From: an uncultured Myxococcales bacterium
GTDB lineage: Bacteria; Myxococcota_A; UBA9042; CAIXZC01
DNA: 64,000 bases
NCBI GenBank assembly: GCA_903895725.1
Contig: CAITUV010000008.1
Coordinates: 186,001-250,000 of the forward strand
Direction of reading: 5' to 3'
This document shows, piece after piece, positions 18,677 to 27,250 of the stretch. A program made the position numbers and the translations under genes. Numbering within the stretch: position 1 is the stretch's first letter; each line of letters starts with the position of its first letter. Under the pieces are notes generated by a model. It made no database searches and was not told the DNA's origin. It worked only from the letters and a program-made list of their open reading frames with translations.

Positions 18677-20833
18677 ATGAGGCACCCTCCAGGATACCGC
18701 CTGCCACCAGGTTCGCTCGCCGGGCGAACACGGGGCGGGCTGTGTCTGGCAGCGCTGATGCTGGTCATGGCGTGCGGGCAGCCCCGAACGCGGGCTCCGA
18801 CGGATCACGCGGCCGACGCGGGCGGCTCCGGGCTCATCGACGTCGACATCGGCTCGTGCGACGGCTCGGACGGCAGAGGCTCGGTCCCGGACGCAGCGGA
18901 GACTCGGGGTGGCCCCCTCTCTCTTCCGTACGGCCAGGTCCCGGTTCCGGCAGGCTCCTTCTTCCGGGGAGCGCATGACGACGAGGCCTGCGTCAGCCCC
19001 GATGAAACCCCGCGGCACCACGTCACTCTGACCCGCTCGCTCATCGTGCTCGATCACGAAATCACAGCGGAAGAATGGGCTCAGACCACCGGGCTCCCGG
19101 TTCCGGGAATTGAAATCGGCGCCGATTCCGAGCTCCTCTGCACGCAGCCCGATTGCCCCGTTGCCTACGTCAACTGGTTCGAAGCCGCCCGGTTCGCCAA
19201 CCTGCTCTCCGAACAGCAGGGTCTGGTGCCGTGCTACCGGTTGACCGGATGCACCGGGACCTTCGGCGGCGGCTGCACCGAGTTCACCCTGTGCGAAGGG
19301 GATTTCACGTGCGAGGCGGTCGATTGGCCCTCTGCAGCATGCACCGGCTGGCGCCTTCCCACCGAATCCGAGTGGGAGTACCTGGCCCGCGCCGGCACCG
19401 GCGGAGCGTTCGCATTCCCCTACCCTGCGGGTGGGCTGAAAAACATCAACTGCACGCAGTGCGAGCCGGAACAGAACCTCGACCACGCCGGCTGGTTCTG
19501 CGCCAACTCCGACCTCAAGTCCCATCCGGTCCGCCAGCTCATTCCCAACTCCGCCCTGATCTACGACGCGTCGGGAAACGTGTACGAATGGTGCTTCGAC
19601 TGGAAGGGGGCCTACCCGCAGGACGATGTGGTCGACCCCGTTGGTCCGGCATCAGCCCAGCAGCGCGTCGCCCGAGGGGGCTCGTTCCTCGACAACCCGA
19701 GGCACTGCCGGCTGGCCTACCGCAACGGCTTCCATCCCGCGCTGAGGGCCCGCAACCTGGGAATGCGCCTGGTGCGAAATGCCGACGCTCCGGGCCTCAC
19801 GGCGAAATCCGACCCGTCCGACCCCCTTCCCTGCACTCCTTCAGACGGGTGCGGCGAGGAGAGCGGCCAGTTCTGCGGAGTCGACGGGTTCTGCGTCCCC
19901 TGCGACAACGCGCTCCACTGCGGCCCGAAATGCGTCGTCTGCACGATGCCCACGCCGGTGTGCGTGGACGGTGCCTGTGCCGAATGCCCTGACGACGGAT
20001 ACTGTCCGCAGGGAGAATGGTGCAAGCTCGGCACGTGTGTGCCCTGCACGCAGGACGACCCCGATCATTGCGGCCCGACGTGCGAGAAATGCCACTCGAG
20101 CGCCCCGTCGTGTATCGCCGGGAAGTGCCGCTGCGAAGGCGGCTCTTGCGGTCCGTGGCAGGAGTGTATCGCCGGGAAATGCGAGCTGTGCAACGTTCCC
20201 TCGAGGTGCGGCGAGTCCTGCCTTCCCTGCCCGCTCGAGCTCCCGCTGTGTCGGTTCGATGCTCTCGACTGTGTGGAGTGCCTGACGGCCTCGGATTGCG
20301 CTCCCGGCATGACCTGCAAGGACGGGGAATGCATTCCGGACTGCGTCGCACAGGGCTGCCACGGCCTGCCCCTGTTCCCCGGGCAGGACTGTGAATCCCC
20401 CCCTGCCGTCGGCAGAATCTTCCTGCATGAGGGAGTCATCCTTGCCGGCAACACGGCAGCGTCACCGGGATTCCAGGATTCGGCTGGCACCGGCTCGTCC
20501 TGCCCCGATTCAGCCCAGGAGCAGCTCGTGGTCGTCTATCTCGTGGCGGGCGACACGCTCTCGGCCCGGCTCGCTCCCATGGACCCGAAGTTCGATGCGA
20601 CCCTGAAACTGCGCAGCGGAAAGGGGTGCGCCGATGCCTTGCCGGAGCTCCTCTCCTGTTCCCCGGGCGGAGGCGATGGCGGCCTCGAGGAGCTGGTCCA
20701 CACGGCCAGCCAGGATGGCTGGGTCACCGTGATCGTGGACGGTGCCCAGGCCGACAAAGCGGCTCACGATTTCGGGTTCTACCTGCTCGAGCTGGACCTG
20801 GCCTGCTCAGCGGAGGGTTGCTGCTGCCTGTGA
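18677..20833 (+). CDS. Lipoprotein with formylglycine-generating-enzyme (SUMF1-like) domain and Cys-rich tail
   Basis: 718 residues. A rather long N-region leads to a lipobox ending LMLVMAC (Cys33). The FGE-sulfatase fold spans about 85-375: VPAGSFFRG, VNWFEAARFANLLS, GWRLPTESEWEYLARAG, GNVYEWCFD and RGGSF...GMRLVRN. True FGEs use two Cys near the RGGS motif; here GGSFLDNPRHC keeps only the second position (aspartate replaces the first), so oxidase activity is doubtful. A Cys-rich region (about 390-560) and a beta-rich C-terminal domain follow. The ATG is 6 bp after the preceding stop, so both genes are probably co-transcribed. It may be a structural or binding member of the fold. Confidence 0.85.
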   Translation: MRHPPGYRLPPGSLAGRTRGGLCLAALMLVMACGQPRTRAPTDHAADAGGSGLIDVDIGSCDGSDGRGSVPDAAETRGGPLSLPYGQVPVPAGSFFRGAHDDEACVSPDETPRHHVTLTRSLIVLDHEITAEEWAQTTGLPVPGIEIGADSELLCTQPDCPVAYVNWFEAARFANLLSEQQGLVPCYRLTGCTGTFGGGCTEFTLCEGDFTCEAVDWPSAACTGWRLPTESEWEYLARAGTGGAFAFPYPAGGLKNINCTQCEPEQNLDHAGWFCANSDLKSHPVRQLIPNSALIYDASGNVYEWCFDWKGAYPQDDVVDPVGPASAQQRVARGGSFLDNPRHCRLAYRNGFHPALRARNLGMRLVRNADAPGLTAKSDPSDPLPCTPSDGCGEESGQFCGVDGFCVPCDNALHCGPKCVVCTMPTPVCVDGACAECPDDGYCPQGEWCKLGTCVPCTQDDPDHCGPTCEKCHSSAPSCIAGKCRCEGGSCGPWQECIAGKCELCNVPSRCGESCLPCPLELPLCRFDALDCVECLTASDCAPGMTCKDGECIPDCVAQGCHGLPLFPGQDCESPPAVGRIFLHEGVILAGNTAASPGFQDSAGTGSSCPDSAQEQLVVVYLVAGDTLSARLAPMDPKFDATLKLRSGKGCADALPELLSCSPGGGDGGLEELVHTASQDGWVTVIVDGAQADKAAHDFGFYLLELDLACSAEGCCCL

Positions 20834-20851
20834 GTCACTCCCGGGCGGCGC

Positions 20852-22681
20852 TCATTCCTTCTTCGGGTCGATCTCCAGCATCAGCCCACGGCTCTCGATG
20901 CTGTCTCCTGCGGCAACGGCGATCTTGCGGACGACCCCGGACACGGGGGCCTTGATCTCGTTCTGCATCTTCATCGCCTCGAGGATCAGGAGGATTCCCC
21001 CCTTCTCCACGACGTCCCCCTCCTTCACCAGGAGCTTGACGATCATGCCCGGCATGGGAGCGGCCACCGTTCCGGCCGTGGCAGCCCCGGCAGCCTGGGC
21101 CCGGGACTTGCGCTTGCCTCCGCCCGACGCCTGGAGCTCGACGTCCATCTTCTCCCGTCCATCGACCAGCAGGGAGAGCTTCCTGCTTCCGCCGGAGGCC
21201 ACGGACTCCTGCACCCGCACCTCGTGCGGCTTCCGGTTGACTGCTACGTGAAAGACCCGCTCCCCTTCGCGTGCGGCTTCGACAACGGTGGCCTTTGGCT
21301 TGAGCTCCTCGGGGGGTGGCTCGGCCGTCGGCGGCTTCTTCCCTTCCTTGCGGGCCTTCAGGAAAGCTCCGGCAACCTGGGGGAACAGGGCGTAGGAGAG
21401 GGAATCTTCGAGCGCATCGGAGAGCGGGGCAACCGCTTCCTGCGCCTTCTTGAGCTCGGGCTCGAGCATGTCGGCAGGCCGGCATTCGATGGGGATCTCC
21501 TCACCGATTGCCAGCTTGCGCACGTCGGGGTTCACCGGGGCCGGAGAGCGTCCGTACCGCCCGCGGCAGTACTCCTTGACCTCTTCCGAAACCATCTTGT
21601 ATCGCTCCCCCGCAAGCACGTTGAACACGGCCTGGGTTCCGACGATCTGGCTGGTCGGCGTGACGAGGGGAGGATAGCCGAGGTCGCGCCTCACAGCGGC
21701 CGTCTCCTCGAGCACGAGCGGGAGCTTGTCCTTGGCCCCCTGGGCCGCGAGCTGGGAGAGCAGGTTGGAGAGCATGCCGCCCGGAATCTGGTGCTGGAGG
21801 ATCCTCGTGTCCACGCGCTCCGCCCGGGTATCGAGGATCGGCAGGTAGCGTTCCCTTACCTTCTGGAAATGCTCGGCGGCCTCGAACACGGCCTCCAGGT
21901 CGAGACCGCACTCGAACTCGCCTTCGGAGAACATGGCAGCGATGCTCTCCGTGGGAGGCTGAGAAGTCCCCCACGAGAACGGGGAGAGGGCCGTGTCCAC
22001 GATGTCGACGCCACCCCGGGCAGCCGCCAGGAAGGTCGCAGGAGCCAGCCCGGATGCGCAATGCGTGTGGAGATGGACGGGCAGCCCGACTTCCTGCTTG
22101 AGCGCAAAGATCAGCTCATAGGCAGAGGCAGGCGAGATCATGCCGGCCATGTCCTTGATGCAGATGAGATCGGCCCCTTCGTCCTTGAGCTGCCGGGCAA
22201 AGGCGACGAACTGGCCGATGGTGTGAACCGGGCTGACCGTGTACGAGATGGACCCCTCGACCACGCCGCCCACCCTGCGGACCGCGTGCATCGCCCGGAC
22301 CAGGTTCCGAATGTCGTTGAGCGCGTCGAAGATGCGGAACACGTCGATGCCCGACTCGCGGGCCTTCTCCACGAAGGCGTCCACCACGTCGTCCGCGTAG
22401 TGGCGGTATCCCACCAGGTTCTGCCCTCGCAGGAGCATCTGGAGCCGGGTCTTCGGCATGGCCTTGCGCAACGTCCGGAGCCGCTCCCAGGGGCTCTCAT
22501 TGAGGAAGCGCAGGCAAACGTCGAACGTCGCCCCGCCCCACACCTCCAGCGAGAAGTAGCCCGCCCGGTCGAGGGCCTCGGCAGCCGGCAGCATGTCCTC
22601 GAGCCGCATCCGGGTCGCGATGAGCGACTGGTGCGCGTCTCGAAGGATCGTATCCGTGATCTGGATCTTGCGTGTTGCCAT
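20852..22681 (-). CDS. Pyruvate/oxaloacetate carboxyltransferase with C-terminal biotin carrier domain
   Basis: 609 residues. The N-terminal ~470 residues are the pyruvate-type carboxyltransferase TIM barrel with its metal-binding residues: ITDTILRDAHQS at the start, CIKDMAGM, and HLHTHCASG. A Pro/Glu/Lys-rich linker leads to a biotinyl domain with the biotin-accepting Lys in EAMKMQNE near residue 572. Such proteins are oxaloacetate decarboxylase alpha, pyruvate carboxylase B or transcarboxylase 5S fused to the carrier. No sodium-pump beta subunit and no biotin carboxylase lie nearby. Together with the adjacent acyl-CoA carboxyltransferase this suggests a methylmalonyl-CoA:pyruvate transcarboxylase. 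The start lies 3 bp after the small upstream gene. Confidence 0.88.
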   Translation of the reverse strand: MATRKIQITDTILRDAHQSLIATRMRLEDMLPAAEALDRAGYFSLEVWGGATFDVCLRFLNESPWERLRTLRKAMPKTRLQMLLRGQNLVGYRHYADDVVDAFVEKARESGIDVFRIFDALNDIRNLVRAMHAVRRVGGVVEGSISYTVSPVHTIGQFVAFARQLKDEGADLICIKDMAGMISPASAYELIFALKQEVGLPVHLHTHCASGLAPATFLAAARGGVDIVDTALSPFSWGTSQPPTESIAAMFSEGEFECGLDLEAVFEAAEHFQKVRERYLPILDTRAERVDTRILQHQIPGGMLSNLLSQLAAQGAKDKLPLVLEETAAVRRDLGYPPLVTPTSQIVGTQAVFNVLAGERYKMVSEEVKEYCRGRYGRSPAPVNPDVRKLAIGEEIPIECRPADMLEPELKKAQEAVAPLSDALEDSLSYALFPQVAGAFLKARKEGKKPPTAEPPPEELKPKATVVEAAREGERVFHVAVNRKPHEVRVQESVASGGSRKLSLLVDGREKMDVELQASGGGKRKSRAQAAGAATAGTVAAPMPGMIVKLLVKEGDVVEKGGILLILEAMKMQNEIKAPVSGVVRKIAVAAGDSIESRGLMLEIDPKKE

Positions 22682-22684
22682 ATT

Positions 22685-22897
22685 CTACCACCTCCCCGGT
22701 TTTCGCGACCGGAATCGAGCCACCCGTCCTGCCAGCCTGAAGGCCTCGTCGGACTGGGGATGCCAGCGAGCGGAATCGAGGCCGTTGGTCGCGAGGCTCC
22801 GCCAGGCCCATCCCTGCTCAAGCGGTACCCGGTTCTCGTCGGTTGCCAGCGCATCGAGCAGCGCAGCGACGATTGCAGCCTTCTCGAGCTCCTCCAT
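22685..22897 (-). CDS. Small protein between the two carboxyltransferase subunits
   Basis: 70 residues starting MEELEKAAIVAALLDALA, an amphipathic helix, followed by a Trp-rich middle (GWAWRSL) and a basic end (FRSRKPGRW). I do not recognise a family for certain. Its size, position and helix-plus-Trp layout resemble the small epsilon-type subunits of acyl-CoA carboxylases, so an assembly role is plausible. The ATG at 22897 has GAGGG 5 bp upstream; an alternative GTG at 22909 overlaps the stop of the upstream gene as GTGA but has no Shine-Dalgarno. Only 3 bp separate it from the downstream subunit, so the three genes form one tight operon. Confidence 0.65.
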   Translation of the reverse strand: MEELEKAAIVAALLDALATDENRVPLEQGWAWRSLATNGLDSARWHPQSDEAFRLAGRVARFRSRKPGRW

Positions 22898-22905
22898 GGT
22901 CTCCC

Positions 22906-24456
22906 TCACAGCGGGATGTTGCCGTGCTTGCGGGCGGGCCGGTCCTCCCGCTTGTTCCTCACCGCCTCCAGCGCCGAGATCAGCCGGCGACGGGTGGTGC
23001 GCGGCACGATCACGTCGTCGATGTACCCCCGCTCCGCAGCAAAGAACGGCGTGGCGAAGCGATCCCGGTACGCGGCCACCAGCTCCTGGTGGCGGGCGGC
23101 CTTGTCCTCAGCCTCGTCAATCTCCTTGCGGAACACGATGTTGACCGCTCCGTCCGGGCCCATGACCGCAATCTCCGCGGTCGGCCAGGCGAAGTTGTAA
23201 TCCGCGCGGATGTGCTTGGAGCTCATCACGCAGTAGGCACCTCCATAGGCCTTGCGCGTGATCACCGTGAGCTTGGGCACCGTCGCTTCGCAATAAGCGT
23301 AGATGAGCTTGGCCCCGTTCCGGATGATCCCGCCATACTCCTGCTCCGTCCCCGGCAGGAAGCCCGGCACGTCGACAAACGTCACGAGGGGAATGTTGAA
23401 CGCATCGCAGAAGCGGACGAACCGGGCTCCCTTGATGCTCGCATTGATGTCGAGACAGCCGGCCAGGACCGCAGGCTGGTTCGCCACGATCCCGACGCTG
23501 TGCCCGCCCATGCGTGCGAACCCGACCACGATGTTCTCGGCCCAGAACGGCTGGATCTCGAGGAACTCCCCGTCGTCCACGACCCTCGAGACGACCTCCT
23601 TGATGTCGTACGGCTTGTCCGGGCTGTCGGGCACGATGGCGTCCAGGTCGGCCTCCTCCCGGTCGACCGGATCGGTCGGTGCCACGAACGGAGGATCGGA
23701 GAGGTTGTTCGAGGGCAGGTAGGAGACGAGCTGCCGCACGAGCTCGAGCGCATGCTTCTCGTCATCGGCCGCCAGGTGAGCCACGCCCGACCGGCTGCTG
23801 TGCGCCATGGCACCGCCGAGGTCTTCGAACGTCACTTCCTCCTTGGTCACCGCCTTGATGACCTGGGGACCGGTGATGAACATGTGCGAGCTCTTCTTGA
23901 CCATCACGATGAAGTCGGTGATTCCCGGCGAGTACACCGCTCCGCCCGCGCACGGTCCCAGGATCACGCTGATCTGCGGAACGACGCCGGACGAAATCAC
24001 GTTGCGGAAGAAGATCTCGGCGTAGCCGCCCAGGCTGGCCACGCCTTCCTGGATCCGGGCACCGCCGGAGTCGTTCAGGGCAACGAAAGGCGCGCCGGCT
24101 TTCATGGCCAGATCCATGACCTTGCAGATCTTCCAGGCATAGGCCTCGCCCAGCGACCCGCCAAACACCGTGAAATCCTGCGCCGACATGTAGACCAGCC
24201 GCCCGTCGAGCTTGCCGTATCCTGTCACCACCCCGTCGCCGTACGGCCGGTCGTCCTGCATGCCGAACTCGGTGCACTTGTGCCGCACGTACATGTCGAG
24301 CTCGACGAACGAGCCCGGGTCGAGCAGTGCCTCCAGCCGCTCCCGGGCGGTCATCTTGCCCTGCTGGTGCTGCTTGGCAATGCGCTTCTCGCCGCCGGCC
24401 TTGAGTGCCTGTTCTTTCGCCTTGAGCAACTCGTCGATCTTTTCCCGGGTCCCCAT
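22906..24456 (-). CDS. Acyl-CoA (methylmalonyl-/propionyl-CoA) carboxyltransferase subunit
   Basis: 516 residues, the usual size for MmdA / PccB / transcarboxylase 12S proteins. Seen: [17 protein letters not shown] near the N-terminus, [23 protein letters not shown] (oxyanion loop in the N-half), [12 protein letters not shown], and in the C-half [14 protein letters not shown] and [10 protein letters not shown]. It transfers carboxyl groups between biotin and an acyl-CoA, most likely propionyl-/methylmalonyl-CoA. The ATG at 24456 follows GGGAGGGAG; an upstream ATG at 24486 would fall inside the -10 box and is rejected. First gene of the operon with the small protein and the pyruvate-type carboxyltransferase. 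Confidence 0.9.
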   Translation of the reverse strand: MGTREKIDELLKAKEQALKAGGEKRIAKQHQQGKMTARERLEALLDPGSFVELDMYVRHKCTEFGMQDDRPYGDGVVTGYGKLDGRLVYMSAQDFTVFGGSLGEAYAWKICKVMDLAMKAGAPFVALNDSGGARIQEGVASLGGYAEIFFRNVISSGVVPQISVILGPCAGGAVYSPGITDFIVMVKKSSHMFITGPQVIKAVTKEEVTFEDLGGAMAHSSRSGVAHLAADDEKHALELVRQLVSYLPSNNLSDPPFVAPTDPVDREEADLDAIVPDSPDKPYDIKEVVSRVVDDGEFLEIQPFWAENIVVGFARMGGHSVGIVANQPAVLAGCLDINASIKGARFVRFCDAFNIPLVTFVDVPGFLPGTEQEYGGIIRNGAKLIYAYCEATVPKLTVITRKAYGGAYCVMSSKHIRADYNFAWPTAEIAVMGPDGAVNIVFRKEIDEAEDKAARHQELVAAYRDRFATPFFAAERGYIDDVIVPRTTRRRLISALEAVRNKREDRPARKHGNIPL

Positions 24457-24484
24457 TGGCTCCCTCCCAATCTGGCAAGGGCGC

Positions 24485-24513
24485 ATGATAGCCGCCGCAG
24501 CCCTTCACTTCAA
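24485..24513 (-). promoter_or_regulatory. Promoter of the carboxyltransferase operon
   Basis: TTGAAG (24513-24508), 17-bp spacer, TATCAT (24490-24485), about 28 bp before the ATG at 24456. Confidence 0.5.
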
Positions 24514-24559
24514 CGACAATTCAAGCCCCCACGGAACAGAAGGGGCAGCCCCGGGTTTT

Positions 24560-24588
24560 TTGACCCTGGTGCTGGCCGACGGTATTCT
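24560..24588 (+). promoter_or_regulatory. Promoter of the outer membrane protein at 24627
   Basis: TTGACC (24560-24565), 17-bp spacer, TATTCT (24583-24588), 38 bp before the ATG. Confidence 0.5.
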
Positions 24589-24626
24589 GTTGCGCGTCTG
24601 CACGGCCCCGCTTTCGGAGGAGCCTC

Positions 24627-25541
24627 ATGAGACCGTCCCAGATTGCCGTCTTTGCCACCCTTTGCCTGGTTGCCCTGCCCGCTGCGGCCCAGCTCGTGGA
24701 GCACGAGCAGATGGTCACCGCCCGCAGCCGCGGGATGGCCGGGACCGGGCGTTCCTTCGCCTCGGCCGGGGCGGCCACGCTGCTCAATCCCGCCGCAATC
24801 GCCACGTCCCGGATGTACGTGCTGGGTACCTCCTACACGTTTGCCAGGGTCAAGGACGCCAACGGGCAGGAGCAGGATGCCCACGTGCTGGGCGTCGAGT
24901 GGACCGATTCCACCCCCAACAAGCTCAACCTCTCCATGGGAGTCCTGTACGATTACCTGCTGGGCGACGGGCTCGAAGGACACAACGTGCACATGGCCCT
25001 CGCCTACTCGTTCCAGGGGCCGGAGTTCGGCGTCCACCTCGGCGCTGCGGGCCACTACGGGCAGGGCTGGCCGGTCAGCCCCTCCACCGACAAGGACCTC
25101 TGGTCAGGCGACTTCGGCCTTGCGTTCAACTTCCGCAACCAGCTCATGCTCGGCGTGGTCGGATACAACCTGGCCAGCACACTGAGCGACACGACACCCC
25201 GGGGAGTCGGCGGCGGCATTTCCTGGTGGACCGGCCCCCTGGTACTGGCGTTCGACACGTCGGCCTCCTTCGACACGGTGGATCAGACCGGCGATCCCGT
25301 CGAGGCCATCGTGACCTACATGGGCGGCGTGCAGTACATGCTGGTCCCCGAGGTCGTGGCCCGCGTGGGCGGCCGCTACGAGCAGGGGCAGGATTCCCCG
25401 TTGAGCCTGGCAGGCGGAATCAGCGTGCTGGCCGGTTCCGTGGTCTCTGTGGACGTGGGCTACCAGCACAACATCTCCGACCCCGAGAACTTCATGGTCG
25501 GAGTGACCCTCGACATCTTCAATCCCTTCGGAGTCCACTGA
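24627..25541 (+). CDS. Outer membrane beta-barrel protein (OmpP1/FadL- or PorV-like)
   Basis: 304 residues with a signal peptide (about 1-21, ending PAAAQ). The mature start SRGMAGTGRSFASAGAATLLNPA matches the N-terminal hatch seen in FadL/PorV-type barrels, where a GxG..A..A...NPA pattern is common. Alternating hydrophobic beta strands with turn residues fill the rest (NLSMGVLYDYLL, MALAYSF, GVHLGAAGHYG, VVSVDVGYQH), and it ends in a strand LDIFNPFGVH. This predicts an outer membrane barrel, perhaps a hydrophobic-compound channel or a surface-protein assembly factor. GGAGG precedes the ATG by 6 bp. Its 3' end overlaps the convergent DUF1284 gene by 23 bp. Confidence 0.75.
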   Translation: MRPSQIAVFATLCLVALPAAAQLVEHEQMVTARSRGMAGTGRSFASAGAATLLNPAAIATSRMYVLGTSYTFARVKDANGQEQDAHVLGVEWTDSTPNKLNLSMGVLYDYLLGDGLEGHNVHMALAYSFQGPEFGVHLGAAGHYGQGWPVSPSTDKDLWSGDFGLAFNFRNQLMLGVVGYNLASTLSDTTPRGVGGGISWWTGPLVLAFDTSASFDTVDQTGDPVEAIVTYMGGVQYMLVPEVVARVGGRYEQGQDSPLSLAGGISVLAGSVVSVDVGYQHNISDPENFMVGVTLDIFNPFGVH

Positions 25542-25968
25542 GGCGACGGGCTTCCTCGCGAATGAGCTTCTGGCAGTCGGTCTTCCCCCACCACGAGCAG
25601 GCACGGCACAAACCGTGCAGGTCGGCCTCGGACAGGTCTGCCACCCGGGCATGCAGGTCCCCGGCCCGATGCTCCCCGGCCGCCACGCCGAGCCGACTCA
25701 GCACCGCAGCATCCAGGGCGGCCACGTTCTTCTCGGGGCCGTCTGCGGGAGAGCGGCAGCCTTCCGCTTCCAGGTAAGGGCAGGCGGCACACGCATCATC
25801 CGGCGATTCGAGCAGGCTGACGACCGTCTGCGGGGACCGGTAAGCGGCGGCAAGCTCCCGAAACCGCTGCACAAATGCGGGCGAGTAGCCCTCTCCGGAA
25901 AACGACAGCAGGCAGAGCAGGTGATGTCCTCGAAGTCGAACCCCGGCTGCCTCGGCTCCCTGTCTCAT
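25519..25968 (-). CDS. DUF1284 family protein, putative metal- or Fe-S-binding
   Basis: 149 residues. The N-terminus VRLRGHHLLCLLSFSGEGYS is the hallmark of the DUF1284 family, small proteins with conserved His and Cys residues. Further Cys are present in CAACPYLEAEGC and CRACSWWGKTDC, which could bind an iron-sulfur cluster or zinc. The function is not known. The ATG at 25968 was chosen because the conserved region begins about ten residues later and the open frame upstream is shadow sequence of larC. It lies 52 bp behind larC on the same strand, so it may belong to the larB-larC unit. Confidence 0.78.
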   Translation of the reverse strand: MRQGAEAAGVRLRGHHLLCLLSFSGEGYSPAFVQRFRELAAAYRSPQTVVSLLESPDDACAACPYLEAEGCRSPADGPEKNVAALDAAVLSRLGVAAGEHRAGDLHARVADLSEADLHGLCRACSWWGKTDCQKLIREEARRLSGLRRD

Positions 25969-26020
25969 CGCGTGACCTCGCCTTCGTCTGGATGCCGCCC
26001 AGGAGCGCCTCCTTGCGGAC

Positions 26021-27250
26021 TCATGCTCCGGGTTTGTCGGGAGGGGCTCCCCCGTCCTTCCCTTCCAGGCTCCTTCGCACACGCCAGGCAGCGACGGCCT
26101 CGGCCAGGACTTCCCGGACCGGCACGCCGTGCTCCTCGGATAGCCTGCGCGCGTCCTCGAACTCGGGAGCGGCATTGACCACGTCGCCGTCCAGTCGGCA
26201 CAGCTTGACCCGCACGGCTCCCCAGCGGGTCTCGACCTCGACCCACTCCCGCGGCAACCGCTTTCGCAGCAGCGGCACTTCCCTCAGCCCGATGGCGGTC
26301 GTCTCCTTGAAGATCATCTCGGCGATCCTCGTGCGAAGCTCCTCCGCACAGAGGACCGAGAGCTCCACACCGGGGCGGTTCTTCTTCATCTGTATCGGGG
26401 TGAACCAGGCATCCAGCGCCCCTGCCTGGAGCAGGCGTCCGAGCACGTGGGCCGCCACCTGCGGCGAGCAGTCGTCCAGGTTCGTGCTCACGAGCCACTC
26501 CGAGGAATCGAAGGCCCGCACGGCCTCCCCGCTTCCCTCCCCGAGAACCAGCCGAAGCACGTTGGGACGCCCCGGCAGCTCCCGGTGACCGGCACCGTAG
26601 CCTGCTTTGCGAACGAGCATCGTCGGCATGTCGCCGACCTGAGAGACCAGGGCCCGGAGCAACGCGGCACCGGTGGGCGTCGTCAGCTCCCCGTCCACGG
26701 GTCCGGCCACGACCGGCATTCCCGCAACCAGCTCCAGCGTGGCCGGAGCGGGTACCGGGAGGATGCCGTGCTCGGTCCGCACCGTTCCCCGCCCCAGCGG
26801 TACCGGAGAGGCCGCCAGCAGGTCCACTCCGAGGGCTTCGATGCCGGCACTGACGCCGACCACGTCCGCGATGGAATCCCAGGCCCCCACCTCGTGGAAA
26901 TGCACGCGCTCCGGCGGGACGCCATGGACCTTGCCCTCTGCCTCGGCCAGCAGGCGGAAGACGGCCAGCGCCCGGTCACGGACGCCGTCGGCAAGAGGCC
27001 CAGCCTCGATGGCCGCTACGATGTCGGTGTAGTGCCGCAGAGGGGGCACGCGGCCCGAAAGACCGACCGACGTCCGAATCGCCCTCACGCCCCCCGAGCG
27101 GACCGACTCGAACCGGAACGTCACCTCCCCGGGAACGACACGCTCGACAGCCTCGACGATGACTTCCTGCGGTACTCCCAGGTCGATCAGGGCGGATAAC
27201 GTCATGTCTCCCGAAATGCCGGACACACAGTCGAAATAGAGGATCTTCAT
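26021..27250 (-). CDS. larC: Nickel-pincer cofactor biosynthesis protein LarC
   Basis: 409 residues. The N-terminus MKILYFDCVSGISGDMTLSALIDLG is the LarC (DUF111) signature, followed by HFHEVG in a His-rich loop (residues about 120), LPVPAPATLEL, TPTGAALL and, in the C-half, NLDDCSPQ. LarC is the CTP-dependent nickel insertase that completes the pincer nucleotide used by lactate racemase and related LarA enzymes. Unlike the lactobacillar gene, which needs a ribosomal frameshift, this is one uninterrupted frame. The ATG overlaps the larB stop (ATGA), indicating coupled translation. LarA and LarE are not in the window. Confidence 0.93.
   Translation of the reverse strand: MKILYFDCVSGISGDMTLSALIDLGVPQEVIVEAVERVVPGEVTFRFESVRSGGVRAIRTSVGLSGRVPPLRHYTDIVAAIEAGPLADGVRDRALAVFRLLAEAEGKVHGVPPERVHFHEVGAWDSIADVVGVSAGIEALGVDLLAASPVPLGRGTVRTEHGILPVPAPATLELVAGMPVVAGPVDGELTTPTGAALLRALVSQVGDMPTMLVRKAGYGAGHRELPGRPNVLRLVLGEGSGEAVRAFDSSEWLVSTNLDDCSPQVAAHVLGRLLQAGALDAWFTPIQMKKNRPGVELSVLCAEELRTRIAEMIFKETTAIGLREVPLLRKRLPREWVEVETRWGAVRVKLCRLDGDVVNAAPEFEDARRLSEEHGVPVREVLAEAVAAWRVRRSLEGKDGGAPPDKPGA

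Noticed and set aside
15740..19525. 1261-codon open frame on the minus strand
   Set aside because: It is antisense to the two Cys-rich lipoprotein genes; the biased codon use of the Cys modules keeps the opposite frame open. It has no ribosome site or recognisable domain.
26021..27250. Frameshifted larC as in lactobacilli
   Set aside because: The frame is continuous over 409 codons with both halves of LarC present; no slippage site is needed.
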